NCBI GenBank assembly: GCA_030654205.1
Contig: JAURXW010000338.1
Span: 1 to 6,050 of the forward strand
Length of the DNA: 6,050 nt
Direction: 5' to 3'
Source of the DNA: Bacteriovorax sp.
Lineage (GTDB): Bacteria > Bdellovibrionota > Bacteriovoracia > Bacteriovoracales > Bacteriovoracaceae
This document shows, piece after piece, positions 1-5,234 of this stretch; the stretch's first letter is position 1, and each line of letters starts with the position of its first letter. The notes beneath the pieces were generated by a model, which saw only the letters and a program-made list of their open reading frames with translations, did not search any database and was not told where the DNA came from. The translations under genes were made by a program, and so were the position numbers.

Positions 1-1475
1 AATCAAGTCCAGAACATATCGACCTTGATGCTGCTCTTGAAATTTTAGATGAGGATCATTTTGATCTCTTTAAAGTAAGAGAAAGAATTTTAGAATACCT
101 GGCCGTAAGACAACTAAAAGGTCCTGGAATGAAAGGACCGATACTTTGCTTTTCTGGTCCACCGGGTGTTGGTAAAACTTCACTTGGTAAATCTATCGCT
201 AAAGCTTGTGGAAGAGAATTTGTTAGAATCTCTCTCGGTGGTGTGAAAGATGAAGCCGAAATAAGAGGACATAGAAGAACTTATGTTGGAGCAATGCCTG
301 GAAGATTTATCCAAGCACTTAAACAAGTTAAAACCAATAATCCAGTTATCCTTTTAGATGAAGTTGATAAATTGGGTGGTGACTTTAAAGGAGATCCTTC
401 ATCGGCACTTCTTGAAGTTTTAGATCCAGAACAAAATGGAACTTTTAGAGATCATTACTTGAATGTACCTTTTGATTTATCAAATGTAATGTTCATCGCA
501 ACTTCAAACGTGCTTGATCAAATTCCTGCTCCACTTCGTGACAGAATGGAAATTATTAATCTCTCTGGTTATACGCAGGAAGAAAAAGTTGCTATCTCTA
601 AAAAATATATCATTCCAAAACAAATGGATGAAAACGGAATAAGTGAAAAGCATATCTCTTTCACTGATGATGGTGTTGCAAGTGTTATTAAGGGCTACAC
701 GGCAGAGGCCGGACTTCGTAATCTTGAAAGAAAAATTGGAGCTATTTGTAGAAAAGTAGCAATGAAAATAGCCAAAGGTGAAGCTGAGCAAACTCACATT
801 ATGACTGAAACTGTTTTCAAACTTTTAGGACCACCAGTCTTCACTAAAGATGATGAAAAAGAAACAGATGAAGTTGGAGTTGCAACAGGACTTGCTTGGA
901 CATCTCACGGTGGTGAAGTTCTTTATATTGAAGCCACCAAAATGAAAGGTAGAGGTTTAACTCTTACCGGACAACTTGGTGACGTCATGAAAGAATCTGC
1001 TCAAACAGCTATCGGTTTCATCAGAAGCCAGGCAGCTGAGCTTCATATTGACGAAGAAATTTTTGAGAAAAATGAAATTCATATCCATCTTCCAGCAGGA
1101 GCAACTCCTAAGGATGGACCTAGTGCAGGGATTACCCTTGCGACTACAATTGTTTCTCTTTTGACCAATACTCCAATCAGTCGCGAAGTCGCGATGACTG
1201 GTGAAATTACCCTGACTGGAAAAGTTTTACCAATCGGTGGATTAAAAGAAAAAGCTCTTGCCGCGATGAGAATGAATATCAAAACAATTATCATTCCTTG
1301 GAAAAATAGAAAAGATTTAGAAGAAATACCTGAAGAATATAGAGCTAAATTAACTTTTATCCCTGTAAAAACGATAGATGAAGTTTTAGATGTTGCTCTT
1401 ATTGGATGGAAAGAGAAAAAGAAGAAAAAGTCATTCGCCAGAAATAAAGAAACTTTGCCGCCTGCAGCTGCTTAG
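1..1475 (+). CDS. lon: ATP-dependent Lon protease (La), 3' part
   Basis: Lon is a cytoplasmic AAA+ serine protease that unfolds and degrades misfolded and regulatory proteins. The reading frame is open from position 3, so the gene starts before the window; the N-terminal substrate-binding domain and part of the helical linker are missing. Numbering from the Met codon at 129 (an internal Met, not the start), the Walker A GPPGVGKT lies at 10-17, the Walker B LLDEVDK at 75-81, sensor 1 ATSN at 124-127 and a sensor-2-like AEAGLRNLERK at 192-202. The protease domain has the catalytic Ser in DGPSAG (S332, codon 1122-1124) and the catalytic Lys in GGLKEK (K375, codon 1251-1253). Their spacing of 43 residues equals that of S679/K722 in E. 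coli Lon, so the enzyme looks active. The C-terminus is extended past the usual end by a Lys-rich run (KEKKKKK) and an Ala tail. Identification is certain. Confidence 0.98.
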   Translation, partial: SSPEHIDLDAALEILDEDHFDLFKVRERILEYLAVRQLKGPGMKGPILCFSGPPGVGKTSLGKSIAKACGREFVRISLGGVKDEAEIRGHRRTYVGAMPGRFIQALKQVKTNNPVILLDEVDKLGGDFKGDPSSALLEVLDPEQNGTFRDHYLNVPFDLSNVMFIATSNVLDQIPAPLRDRMEIINLSGYTQEEKVAISKKYIIPKQMDENGISEKHISFTDDGVASVIKGYTAEAGLRNLERKIGAICRKVAMKIAKGEAEQTHIMTETVFKLLGPPVFTKDDEKETDEVGVATGLAWTSHGGEVLYIEATKMKGRGLTLTGQLGDVMKESAQTAIGFIRSQAAELHIDEEIFEKNEIHIHLPAGATPKDGPSAGITLATTIVSLLTNTPISREVAMTGEITLTGKVLPIGGLKEKALAAMRMNIKTIIIPWKNRKDLEEIPEEYRAKLTFIPVKTIDEVLDVALIGWKEKKKKKSFARNKETLPPAAA

Positions 1476-1503
1476 TATTTGAACAAAACTGTCTAGTAAA
1501 AGT

Positions 1504-1537
1504 AAAAACCAACAGCATTGTTGGTTTTTCTTTTTTT
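1504..1537 (+). terminator. Intrinsic terminator of lon
   Basis: An 11-bp perfect stem (1504-1514 with 1519-1529, core CCAACA/TGTTGG) with a GCAT loop is followed by a run of seven T at 1531-1537. It lies 28 bases after the lon stop codon and separates lon from the downstream receiver gene. Confidence 0.93.
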
Positions 1538-1563
1538 GTACTGGGAAATTGTTATCATATAAT
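1536..1563 (+). promoter_or_regulatory. Sigma70-like promoter of the receiver-protein gene
   Basis: A -35-like TTGTAC (1536-1541) is separated by 16 bases from a perfect TATAAT (1558-1563). The -35 box overlaps the T-run of the lon terminator, so the next unit starts immediately after lon ends. The predicted start of transcription is near 1570, leaving a leader of about 20 bases before the ATG at 1591. Confidence 0.7.
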
Positions 1564-1590
1564 AAGTAACAATTATCCTGGATCAATTTT

Positions 1591-1998
1591 ATGAAACCAC
1601 CTCGCAGTCACGAAATCTTGAAAATTCTCATCGTCGATGATTCTGATTTTAACCGTCGTTCAATGGCAGAGATTTTAATCAATGAAGGATTCAATGTTGT
1701 AGGTCAAGCGGGCTCTGCAGAAGATGCAATTCAAATCGCACATAGTACTAAGGCCAATTTAATTTTTATTGATGTTGTGATGCCTGATATTTCTGGATTG
1801 GAACTCACTAAGCACTTTCAAGAAAAACATTCTGGTGAACGCTATCTTATTATGATGTCTTCACTTAATATTGAAAGTATAGTAATTGAATCAATTTCTA
1901 ATGGAGCTATTGATTTTTTACAAAAGCCTTTTGATCGAAATGATCTTTTAAAAGCTGTGGAGAAAATCGAAAGACTTGTAGAAAAAGAAGGCAAGTAG
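1591..1998 (+). CDS. Stand-alone CheY-like response regulator receiver protein
   Basis: A 135-aa protein made of one receiver (REC) domain and no output domain. The standard active-site set is present: acidic pair D16-D17 in LIVDDSD, phospho-acceptor D61 in FIDVVMPD, the hydroxyl residue S90 (or S91) in MMSS, and K112 in LQKPF. It should therefore be phosphorylated by a histidine kinase and act by protein-protein contact, as CheY or Spo0F do; no kinase is in the window, so its pathway is unknown. The ATG at 1591 has only a weak ribosome site (GGA at 1580-1582), but the REC fold starts at about residue 9 and upstream sequence is promoter, which supports this start. The next gene follows after 21 bases with a good ribosome site, so the two are probably co-transcribed. 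The family call is firm; the role is unknown. Confidence 0.93.
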   Translation: MKPPRSHEILKILIVDDSDFNRRSMAEILINEGFNVVGQAGSAEDAIQIAHSTKANLIFIDVVMPDISGLELTKHFQEKHSGERYLIMMSSLNIESIVIESISNGAIDFLQKPFDRNDLLKAVEKIERLVEKEGK

Positions 1999-2019
1999 TC
2001 CTTTAGGGAGTCAAACGTT

Positions 2020-2352
2020 ATGTTTTTAATTCGTTTTGTTTTTTATTTTACTTTAAGTTTTGCAATTCTTTGTATTCCAATCGGCGATGGACGTCACTTG
2101 TTTGATAAGTTTTATGGTCTTGTAACTCCTTATGCCGATAAAGCCGTGATGACAACAAAACAAAAAATGTCGATTACAAAACGTTACTCAAAAAAATTAT
2201 ATTCAAACTCTGAACCACTTGAAAAAGATGAAGTTAAAACGAAAGCCGCCAGTCTTCAAAAAAAACCTCGTGATATAAAAAAAAGATTACCTGATGATTC
2301 GTACACTGATGAAGAACGCGAACGACTTCGCAAAGTTTTAAGTAACGATTAA
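2020..2352 (+). CDS. Small membrane-anchored basic protein, unknown function
   Basis: A 110-aa protein I do not recognise. Residues 1-20 are strongly hydrophobic with a single Arg at position 5 and form a membrane anchor or uncleaved signal. C18 is preceded by AIL and not by Gly, Ala or Ser, so a lipoprotein is unlikely. The remainder is hydrophilic and Lys-rich: a region with DGRHLFDKFYG and YSKKLYSNSEP (about 23-66), then a charged linker and an acidic/basic end with DEERERLRK. The start is supported by AGGGAG at 2005-2010, nine bases before the ATG. It sits 21 bases after the receiver gene, with which it shares a promoter and the terminator at 2360-2383. It could be an envelope partner or target of that signalling protein, but this rests on neighbourhood alone. 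Confidence 0.82.
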   Translation: MFLIRFVFYFTLSFAILCIPIGDGRHLFDKFYGLVTPYADKAVMTTKQKMSITKRYSKKLYSNSEPLEKDEVKTKAASLQKKPRDIKKRLPDDSYTDEERERLRKVLSND

Positions 2353-2359
2353 AAATAAA

Positions 2360-2383
2360 AAAACCCATCATTTGATGGGTTTT
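2360..2383. terminator. Bidirectional terminator between convergent genes
   Basis: A 10-bp stem (AAAACCCATC at 2360-2369 with GATGGGTTTT at 2374-2383) has a four-base loop. On the + strand it lies 7 bases after the stop of the 110-aa gene and ends in a TTTT run. On the - strand it is followed by a longer T-rich tract (T7-A-T5) and lies 29 bases after the stop of the 59-aa gene, so it should work at least as well in that direction. Confidence 0.88.
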
Positions 2384-2412
2384 GTATTTCAGTGTGGAGT
2401 GGACTCAATTAT

Positions 2413-2592
2413 TTATTTTGTAACAGTACGTGTACCAACTTGTTTCGTTGATTCAAGGTCTGTTATTGTTACTTCTTTATTTTTAGAAGTTTGACTTATA
2501 AACGGACAATCACTTTTTTGATTTTCACCTAACTCAGAAGACATTGCTCTTAAGCTAAAAAATAGTACTGAGGCGATTACTAGTGCTTTCAT
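2413..2592 (-). CDS. Small exported protein, 59 aa, paralogue of the 60-aa protein at 2851-3033
   Basis: This short gene encodes 59 aa, from ATG (complement of 2590-2592) to TAA (complement of 2413-2415). A strong ribosome site AAGGGAG (2598-2604) stands five bases before the start. Residues 1 to about 18 form a signal peptide (MK, then a hydrophobic stretch ALVIASVLFFSL, then small residues near AMSS), so the mature part is a peptide of about 40 aa outside the inner membrane. The mature part begins ELGENQKSDCPF (20-31) and continues with a Ser/Thr/Lys-rich tail. Aligned without gaps to the 60-aa neighbour, 17 of the first 37 residues are identical, including E20-L21-G22-E23, K26-S27, C29-P30-F31, Q34 and S36-K37. 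No known family is recognised. A sigma54-type promoter lies upstream (2639-2654). The conserved frame, ribosome site, promoter and terminator argue strongly that it is real. Confidence 0.88.
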   Translation of the reverse strand: MKALVIASVLFFSLRAMSSELGENQKSDCPFISQTSKNKEVTITDLESTKQVGTRTVTK

Positions 2593-2638
2593 ATATACTC
2601 CCTTGCGATGTTTCTTTAAGCTTCTTACTATTTATTAA

Positions 2639-2654
2639 TGCACCCATCATGCCA
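2639..2654 (-). promoter_or_regulatory. Sigma54 (-24/-12) promoter of the 59-aa gene
   Basis: On the - strand the site reads TGGCATGATGGGTGCA. Against the RpoN consensus TGGCACGNNNNTTGCW it has the invariant GG and GC at the correct spacing and differs only at C6 (T) and T12 (G). The predicted transcription start is near 2628, giving a leader of about 36 bases. A nearly identical element stands in the same place before the paralogue. The sigma54 assignment is a motif match, not shown experimentally. Confidence 0.75.
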
Positions 2655-2700
2655 AATGATACATTCCAATTTTAAGGTGTTTAGAATGGTAAAAATTATA

Positions 2701-2742
2701 GAGTGTAGAGTTTTTAGACAGGAGTGTAGAAAAATTGGACAA
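2701..2742. repeat. Tandem 21-bp repeat, candidate upstream activator site
   Basis: Two adjacent 21-bp units (2701-2721 and 2722-2742) match at 15 of 21 positions. Both begin with GAGTGTAGA and contain GACA near the end. The period is two DNA turns, so a bound protein would lie on one face. Relative to the predicted start of the 59-aa gene the pair covers about -73 to -114, a usual place for enhancer-binding activators of sigma54 promoters. The function is inferred. Confidence 0.6.
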
Positions 2743-2790
2743 GCTGTAATGTAAAGTTAATGAAATTCTCTAATTTATAGTCACAAATAA

Positions 2791-2823
2791 GAAAGGCCCC
2801 GGACATAGTCGGCGGGGCCTTTC
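2791..2823 (-). terminator. GC-rich intrinsic terminator of the 60-aa gene
   Basis: An 11-bp stem (2791-2801 with 2813-2823, core AAGGCCCCG/CGGGGCCTT) encloses a small inner GAC/GTC hairpin. In the - direction it lies 27 bases after the stop codon at 2851 and is followed by the T-rich sequence TTATTTGTG. On the + side an A-rich sequence follows, so it works only for the - strand. Its GC richness stands out in this AT-rich region. Confidence 0.85.
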
Positions 2824-2850
2824 AAAATTAAAATTCAAAGTTACTGTTGA

Positions 2851-3033
2851 TTATTTACTAATGACTTGAGAACCTTGTTTGATAACTTCTTTTGAGGTAT
2901 CTGAGGTTACTTTGGCTTCTCGTTTTGATGACTGATCTAAAAAAGGACACGGGCTTTTTTTATCCTCACCTAATTCTGCTGCAAAAAGATTTAAAGAAAC
3001 TATAGAGATTGTAATTAAAATTAAAACTTTCAT
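2851..3033 (-). CDS. Small exported protein, 60 aa, paralogue of the 59-aa protein at 2413-2592
   Basis: A 60-aa protein with a clear signal peptide: MK, a hydrophobic core VLILITISIVSLNL, and a likely signal peptidase I site near FAA (about residues 17-19). The mature peptide is about 41 aa and starts with ELGEDKKSPCPF (20-31), followed by a Ser/Lys-rich tail ending VISK. It has one cysteine (C29), conserved in the paralogue, so a dimer through a disulfide or a metal/thiol role is possible but unproven. The start is supported by AAGGGG (3040-3045) six bases upstream. It has its own sigma54-type promoter (3068-3083) and terminator (2791-2823), so it is a single-gene unit. I recognise no family; the shared ELGE-x2-KS-x-CPF core is the only handle. 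Confidence 0.88.
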   Translation of the reverse strand: MKVLILITISIVSLNLFAAELGEDKKSPCPFLDQSSKREAKVTSDTSKEVIKQGSQVISK

Positions 3034-3067
3034 AAAATTCCCCTTGTGTACCGTTTACTATTAACAG

Positions 3068-3083
3068 TGCACGCGGAATGCCA
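3068..3083 (-). promoter_or_regulatory. Sigma54 (-24/-12) promoter of the 60-aa gene
   Basis: On the - strand the site reads TGGCATTCCGCGTGCA. The GG and GC pairs are at the correct RpoN spacing; compared with the site before the 59-aa gene the outer blocks TGGCAT and GTGCA are identical and the spacer between them differs. Both are followed by AATAGTAA around the predicted start of transcription (near 3057). Conservation of the boxes with divergence between them is what a functional promoter should show. Confidence 0.75.
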
Positions 3084-3133
3084 ACTTTAGAATTATTAAA
3101 TATTGAAGGCTTATTACATACGCCTTTAAGTGA

Positions 3134-3172
3134 TTGTCTTATTTTTTTACAAGGTGATTAATTTTTAGACAA
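3134..3172. repeat. Inverted TTGTCT/AGACAA pair, possible activator site
   Basis: TTGTCT (3134-3139) and AGACAA (3167-3172) form a spaced inverted pair upstream of the 60-aa gene, about -77 to -115 from its predicted start. The right arm lies in TTTTTAGACA (3162-3171), which occurs identically at 2711-2720 inside the 21-bp repeat before the paralogue. Short AT-rich words recur by chance, so this is tentative. Confidence 0.35.
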
Positions 3173-3187
3173 TTATTTAGTTCGTGA

Positions 3188-3225
3188 ATAAAACAGATTT
3201 TTGTATTTCAAAAAACCTGTTTTAT
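3188..3225 (-). terminator. Probable terminator of the YD-repeat/Cys-protein unit
   Basis: ATAAAACAG (3188-3196) pairs with CTGTTTTAT (3217-3225); after one mismatch five more A-T pairs extend the stem to an eight-base loop. It lies 16 bases after the stop of the 87-aa gene. In the - direction the GC-containing part (ACAG/CTGT) is followed by TTTTATTC, giving a short T tail. The stem is mostly A-T, so termination may be weak. Confidence 0.5.
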
Positions 3226-3241
3226 ATTAAAATTATTTTAC

Positions 3242-3505
3242 TTATTTCTCTTTTACTGGAGCAGCAGGAGCTTTAGGATCAGTAGAAAGCGTTGTGTTTT
3301 TGGGAGCTTGCGAACCAACAATGCCTTTACAGTCTGTTTCTTTGTTTTGACTGGCTGCTGGATCAATACATTTACCTCCAACAAGTGAATAGGTAGAATT
3401 AATTCCCGTACACTCAGCTGCATCTGTACATGCTCCATTAAAAACACAAGTTGCAAAAGTAGAAGTTGTTGCGATCATTATCATTACTGTTAAAAAAATT
3501 TTCAT
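3242..3505 (-). CDS. Small exported cysteine-containing protein, unknown function
   Basis: An 87-aa protein with a signal peptide of about 18 residues (MKIFLTVMIMIATTSTFA) and a probable cleavage before T19. The sequence before C20 is FAT, not a good lipobox, so a soluble exported protein is favoured over a lipoprotein. The mature part has five cysteines (C20, C26, C32, C46, C59) in a small domain with CTDAAEC and GGKCID, then a Pro/Ala/Lys-rich tail. Five is an odd number, so one thiol may be free or pair with another protein. The ribosome site AAGGAG (3512-3517) stands six bases before the ATG. The gene begins 40 bases after the YD-repeat gene, with no terminator between, and no convincing separate promoter was found, so co-transcription is likely. 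No family is recognised. Confidence 0.85.
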   Translation of the reverse strand: MKIFLTVMIMIATTSTFATCVFNGACTDAAECTGINSTYSLVGGKCIDPAASQNKETDCKGIVGSQAPKNTTLSTDPKAPAAPVKEK

Positions 3506-3545
3506 CTCTATCTCCTTGGACTACCCATATTACTGTATCGGTTGA

Positions 3546-5174
3546 TTACATATTTAAATTAACACCGGCAGGCTTAACAATGCTTAAAAGTGACTGAAAA
3601 GCTTGAGTTACTTGCAGGGCCATCTTTGCGCCTGCTTTTGATTCAACTTTTTTGATCTCGCCATAATTATCGTAGGCCACATTAATAACCCCTACATTTT
3701 CCATTTCAATTTCAACTGGTTTCCCCATTGAATTGTATTTAAAAGAAAGTGTACGACGAGATTTTTCATCGTTTTTTTCCTGGTCTATCATTTTCGTAAT
3801 TTTCCCAGCGCGGTCATAAATAAGTAAAACTGACTTTCCACTGCTGCTTACGGCCTTAGATAAATTAGCGGCTTTGTCATATTGAAAAGTTGTCCAACCT
3901 TCATTATTGACTACTTTGGTAATCTTGTTGATTTTTTCATCGTAATCAAGTTGAACAAATTCTCCCTTCGTAGAGGTTTTCTTTGTAAGGAGACCTTTGG
4001 CATTGTATTCAAAAGTTGTTACATCTTTTCCACGAGTAATTTTTAATGGAAGTGAGCAACATTCAGAGTAAACAGTTTCGGTCTTAACTCCATCCAACTC
4101 AGTAGCAATTCTATATGTGTATTGCTGACCATCTGGTTTAGATTTTATTTCATATTCATAGCGACTTGTTGACTCTGGAGAATCAGTTGATTTTTTAGCA
4201 ACTGTTGTCCAATAGTGAAGATCTGGATTTTTAGGATTATTTTCGTACTTGTATTTAGTAGAATCCCCATTTCTCTCAAGGACTTCAGTTGCAAATGAAT
4301 TTTTATCATACTTTATTTGCATTTTTGTATTATCAATATAAGTAATCGTAGTTAAGTTATGATTGCTATCGTAATCATATTTATAACTATTGGCCCCGAC
4401 ATCAACACTTTGAATTAAGTTACCTTTAGGGTCATAGGTATAATTAGTTTTTTTATCACCTGCAGAAGAAGCACTTTTTATTTTCCCATCAGGATACCAC
4501 TCAAGAAGAATTTGTTTTGCTTGAGTATCTTTAATTGCAAAAACCTGGCTGCCTTTATATTCAAATAAAATAGCGTATCCATTTTTATCCGTAATTTTTG
4601 TTAACTTTCCATCATTGTCAAAAAAATCGGTGCGACCGTCAGAATTGCTTCTTTTGTAGCCATCTTTTTCTTTAACAATTGTTTGAATCCCACGATCATT
4701 TGAATAAAGAGTCGTACCATCAGCAAGCTTTGTTTCAATATTATATTTTTTTGAATAAGCCTGTCGTAGTTCAGCATCGTTATTTAAACGAGTAATCAAC
4801 GCTTGCATTGCCGTTTCACTCATTGGATCTTTCTTTCTCATAGCTTCTACAATTTTTTTCGATGCAGATTCTACATTAATCGCTTCCTTAGGAACAAAAC
4901 GAGTTTGTGCTCCTGAGCCGTTCTCAATAACAATGACAGATCCATCTGCAGAGACAACTAACTTTGTCTCATAGAGAGATCCCCATCCAAAACCAAACCA
5001 GCCGTTCTCTACTGATTTTGCATTGTACGTTCTTGTCACTTCTAAATCGTGATCACCACCAGGTACAATGATGTCGGTGTAAGTAATATAAAAGTTACCA
5101 TTTTTTAAATTTACTCCCCCAAGGGCCACCATTGGTAGCAGAGATAGAGCAATTAATACTTTTTTTAAATTCAT
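3546..5174 (-). CDS. Exported YD-repeat (RHS-type) protein without toxin domain
   Basis: A 542-aa secreted protein. Residues 1-19 are a signal peptide (MNLKKVLIALSLLPMVALG). Residues about 21-95 match the N-terminal domain of RHS-family proteins (DUF6531 type): NGNFYITYTDI, DLEVTRTYNAKS and FGFGWGS. A charged, probably helical insert follows (about 95-148). From about 170 to 510 there are divergent YD repeats, for example YDPKGNL (247), YDSNHNL (268), YNAKGLL (390), YDKAANL (432), YDRAGKI (453) and YDNYGEI (501). Such repeats form a beta-sheet shell in RHS/Tc proteins. The length is far below the usual 1000-1500 aa of RHS toxins; there is no conserved RHS core ending, no PAAR domain and no toxin C-terminus. 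The only two cysteines are adjacent (C372-C373). The start is supported by AAGGA (5184-5188) nine bases upstream. It lies 60 bases after tadB and 40 before the Cys-protein gene. The family is firm; the role (surface, adhesion or shell) is unknown. Confidence 0.92.
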   Translation of the reverse strand: MNLKKVLIALSLLPMVALGGVNLKNGNFYITYTDIIVPGGDHDLEVTRTYNAKSVENGWFGFGWGSLYETKLVVSADGSVIVIENGSGAQTRFVPKEAINVESASKKIVEAMRKKDPMSETAMQALITRLNNDAELRQAYSKKYNIETKLADGTTLYSNDRGIQTIVKEKDGYKRSNSDGRTDFFDNDGKLTKITDKNGYAILFEYKGSQVFAIKDTQAKQILLEWYPDGKIKSASSAGDKKTNYTYDPKGNLIQSVDVGANSYKYDYDSNHNLTTITYIDNTKMQIKYDKNSFATEVLERNGDSTKYKYENNPKNPDLHYWTTVAKKSTDSPESTSRYEYEIKSKPDGQQYTYRIATELDGVKTETVYSECCSLPLKITRGKDVTTFEYNAKGLLTKKTSTKGEFVQLDYDEKINKITKVVNNEGWTTFQYDKAANLSKAVSSSGKSVLLIYDRAGKITKMIDQEKNDEKSRRTLSFKYNSMGKPVEIEMENVGVINVAYDNYGEIKKVESKAGAKMALQVTQAFQSLLSIVKPAGVNLNM

Positions 5175-5234
5175 AAACTCAAGTCCTTGTTGATAAAAAA
5201 TCCTTCTTATATTTCGGTAATTTAACTAAAACTC

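Noticed and set aside
504..1294. Open frames on the - strand inside lon (504-797, 1079-1294)
   Set aside because: They lie wholly opposite a strongly conserved lon coding sequence, have no ribosome sites worth noting and give low-complexity hydrophobic proteins; they are shadows.
3106..3126. Short inverted repeat AAGGC-N11-GCCTT upstream of the 60-aa gene
   Set aside because: The arms are only 5 bp and nothing similar stands before the paralogue, so it is not supported as an operator or terminator.
3253..3456. A 67-aa - strand frame overlapping the 87-aa exported protein gene
   Set aside because: It is an alternative frame of the same DNA without a signal peptide, a ribosome site or family features; the 87-aa frame has all of the first two.
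3503..3545. Separate promoter for the 87-aa gene (TAATAT near the start)
   Set aside because: No -35 box at a suitable distance; co-transcription with the YD-repeat gene explains expression equally well.
3546..5174. The YD-repeat protein as an RHS polymorphic toxin
   Set aside because: No RHS core end, no toxin domain and no typical immunity gene; the C-terminus is a short tail right after the last repeat.
5195..5232. Possible sigma70 promoter before the YD-repeat gene (TATAAG on the - strand)
   Set aside because: Only a -10-like box is present; no acceptable -35 hexamer is found at 16-18 bases, and AT-rich DNA gives such boxes by chance.
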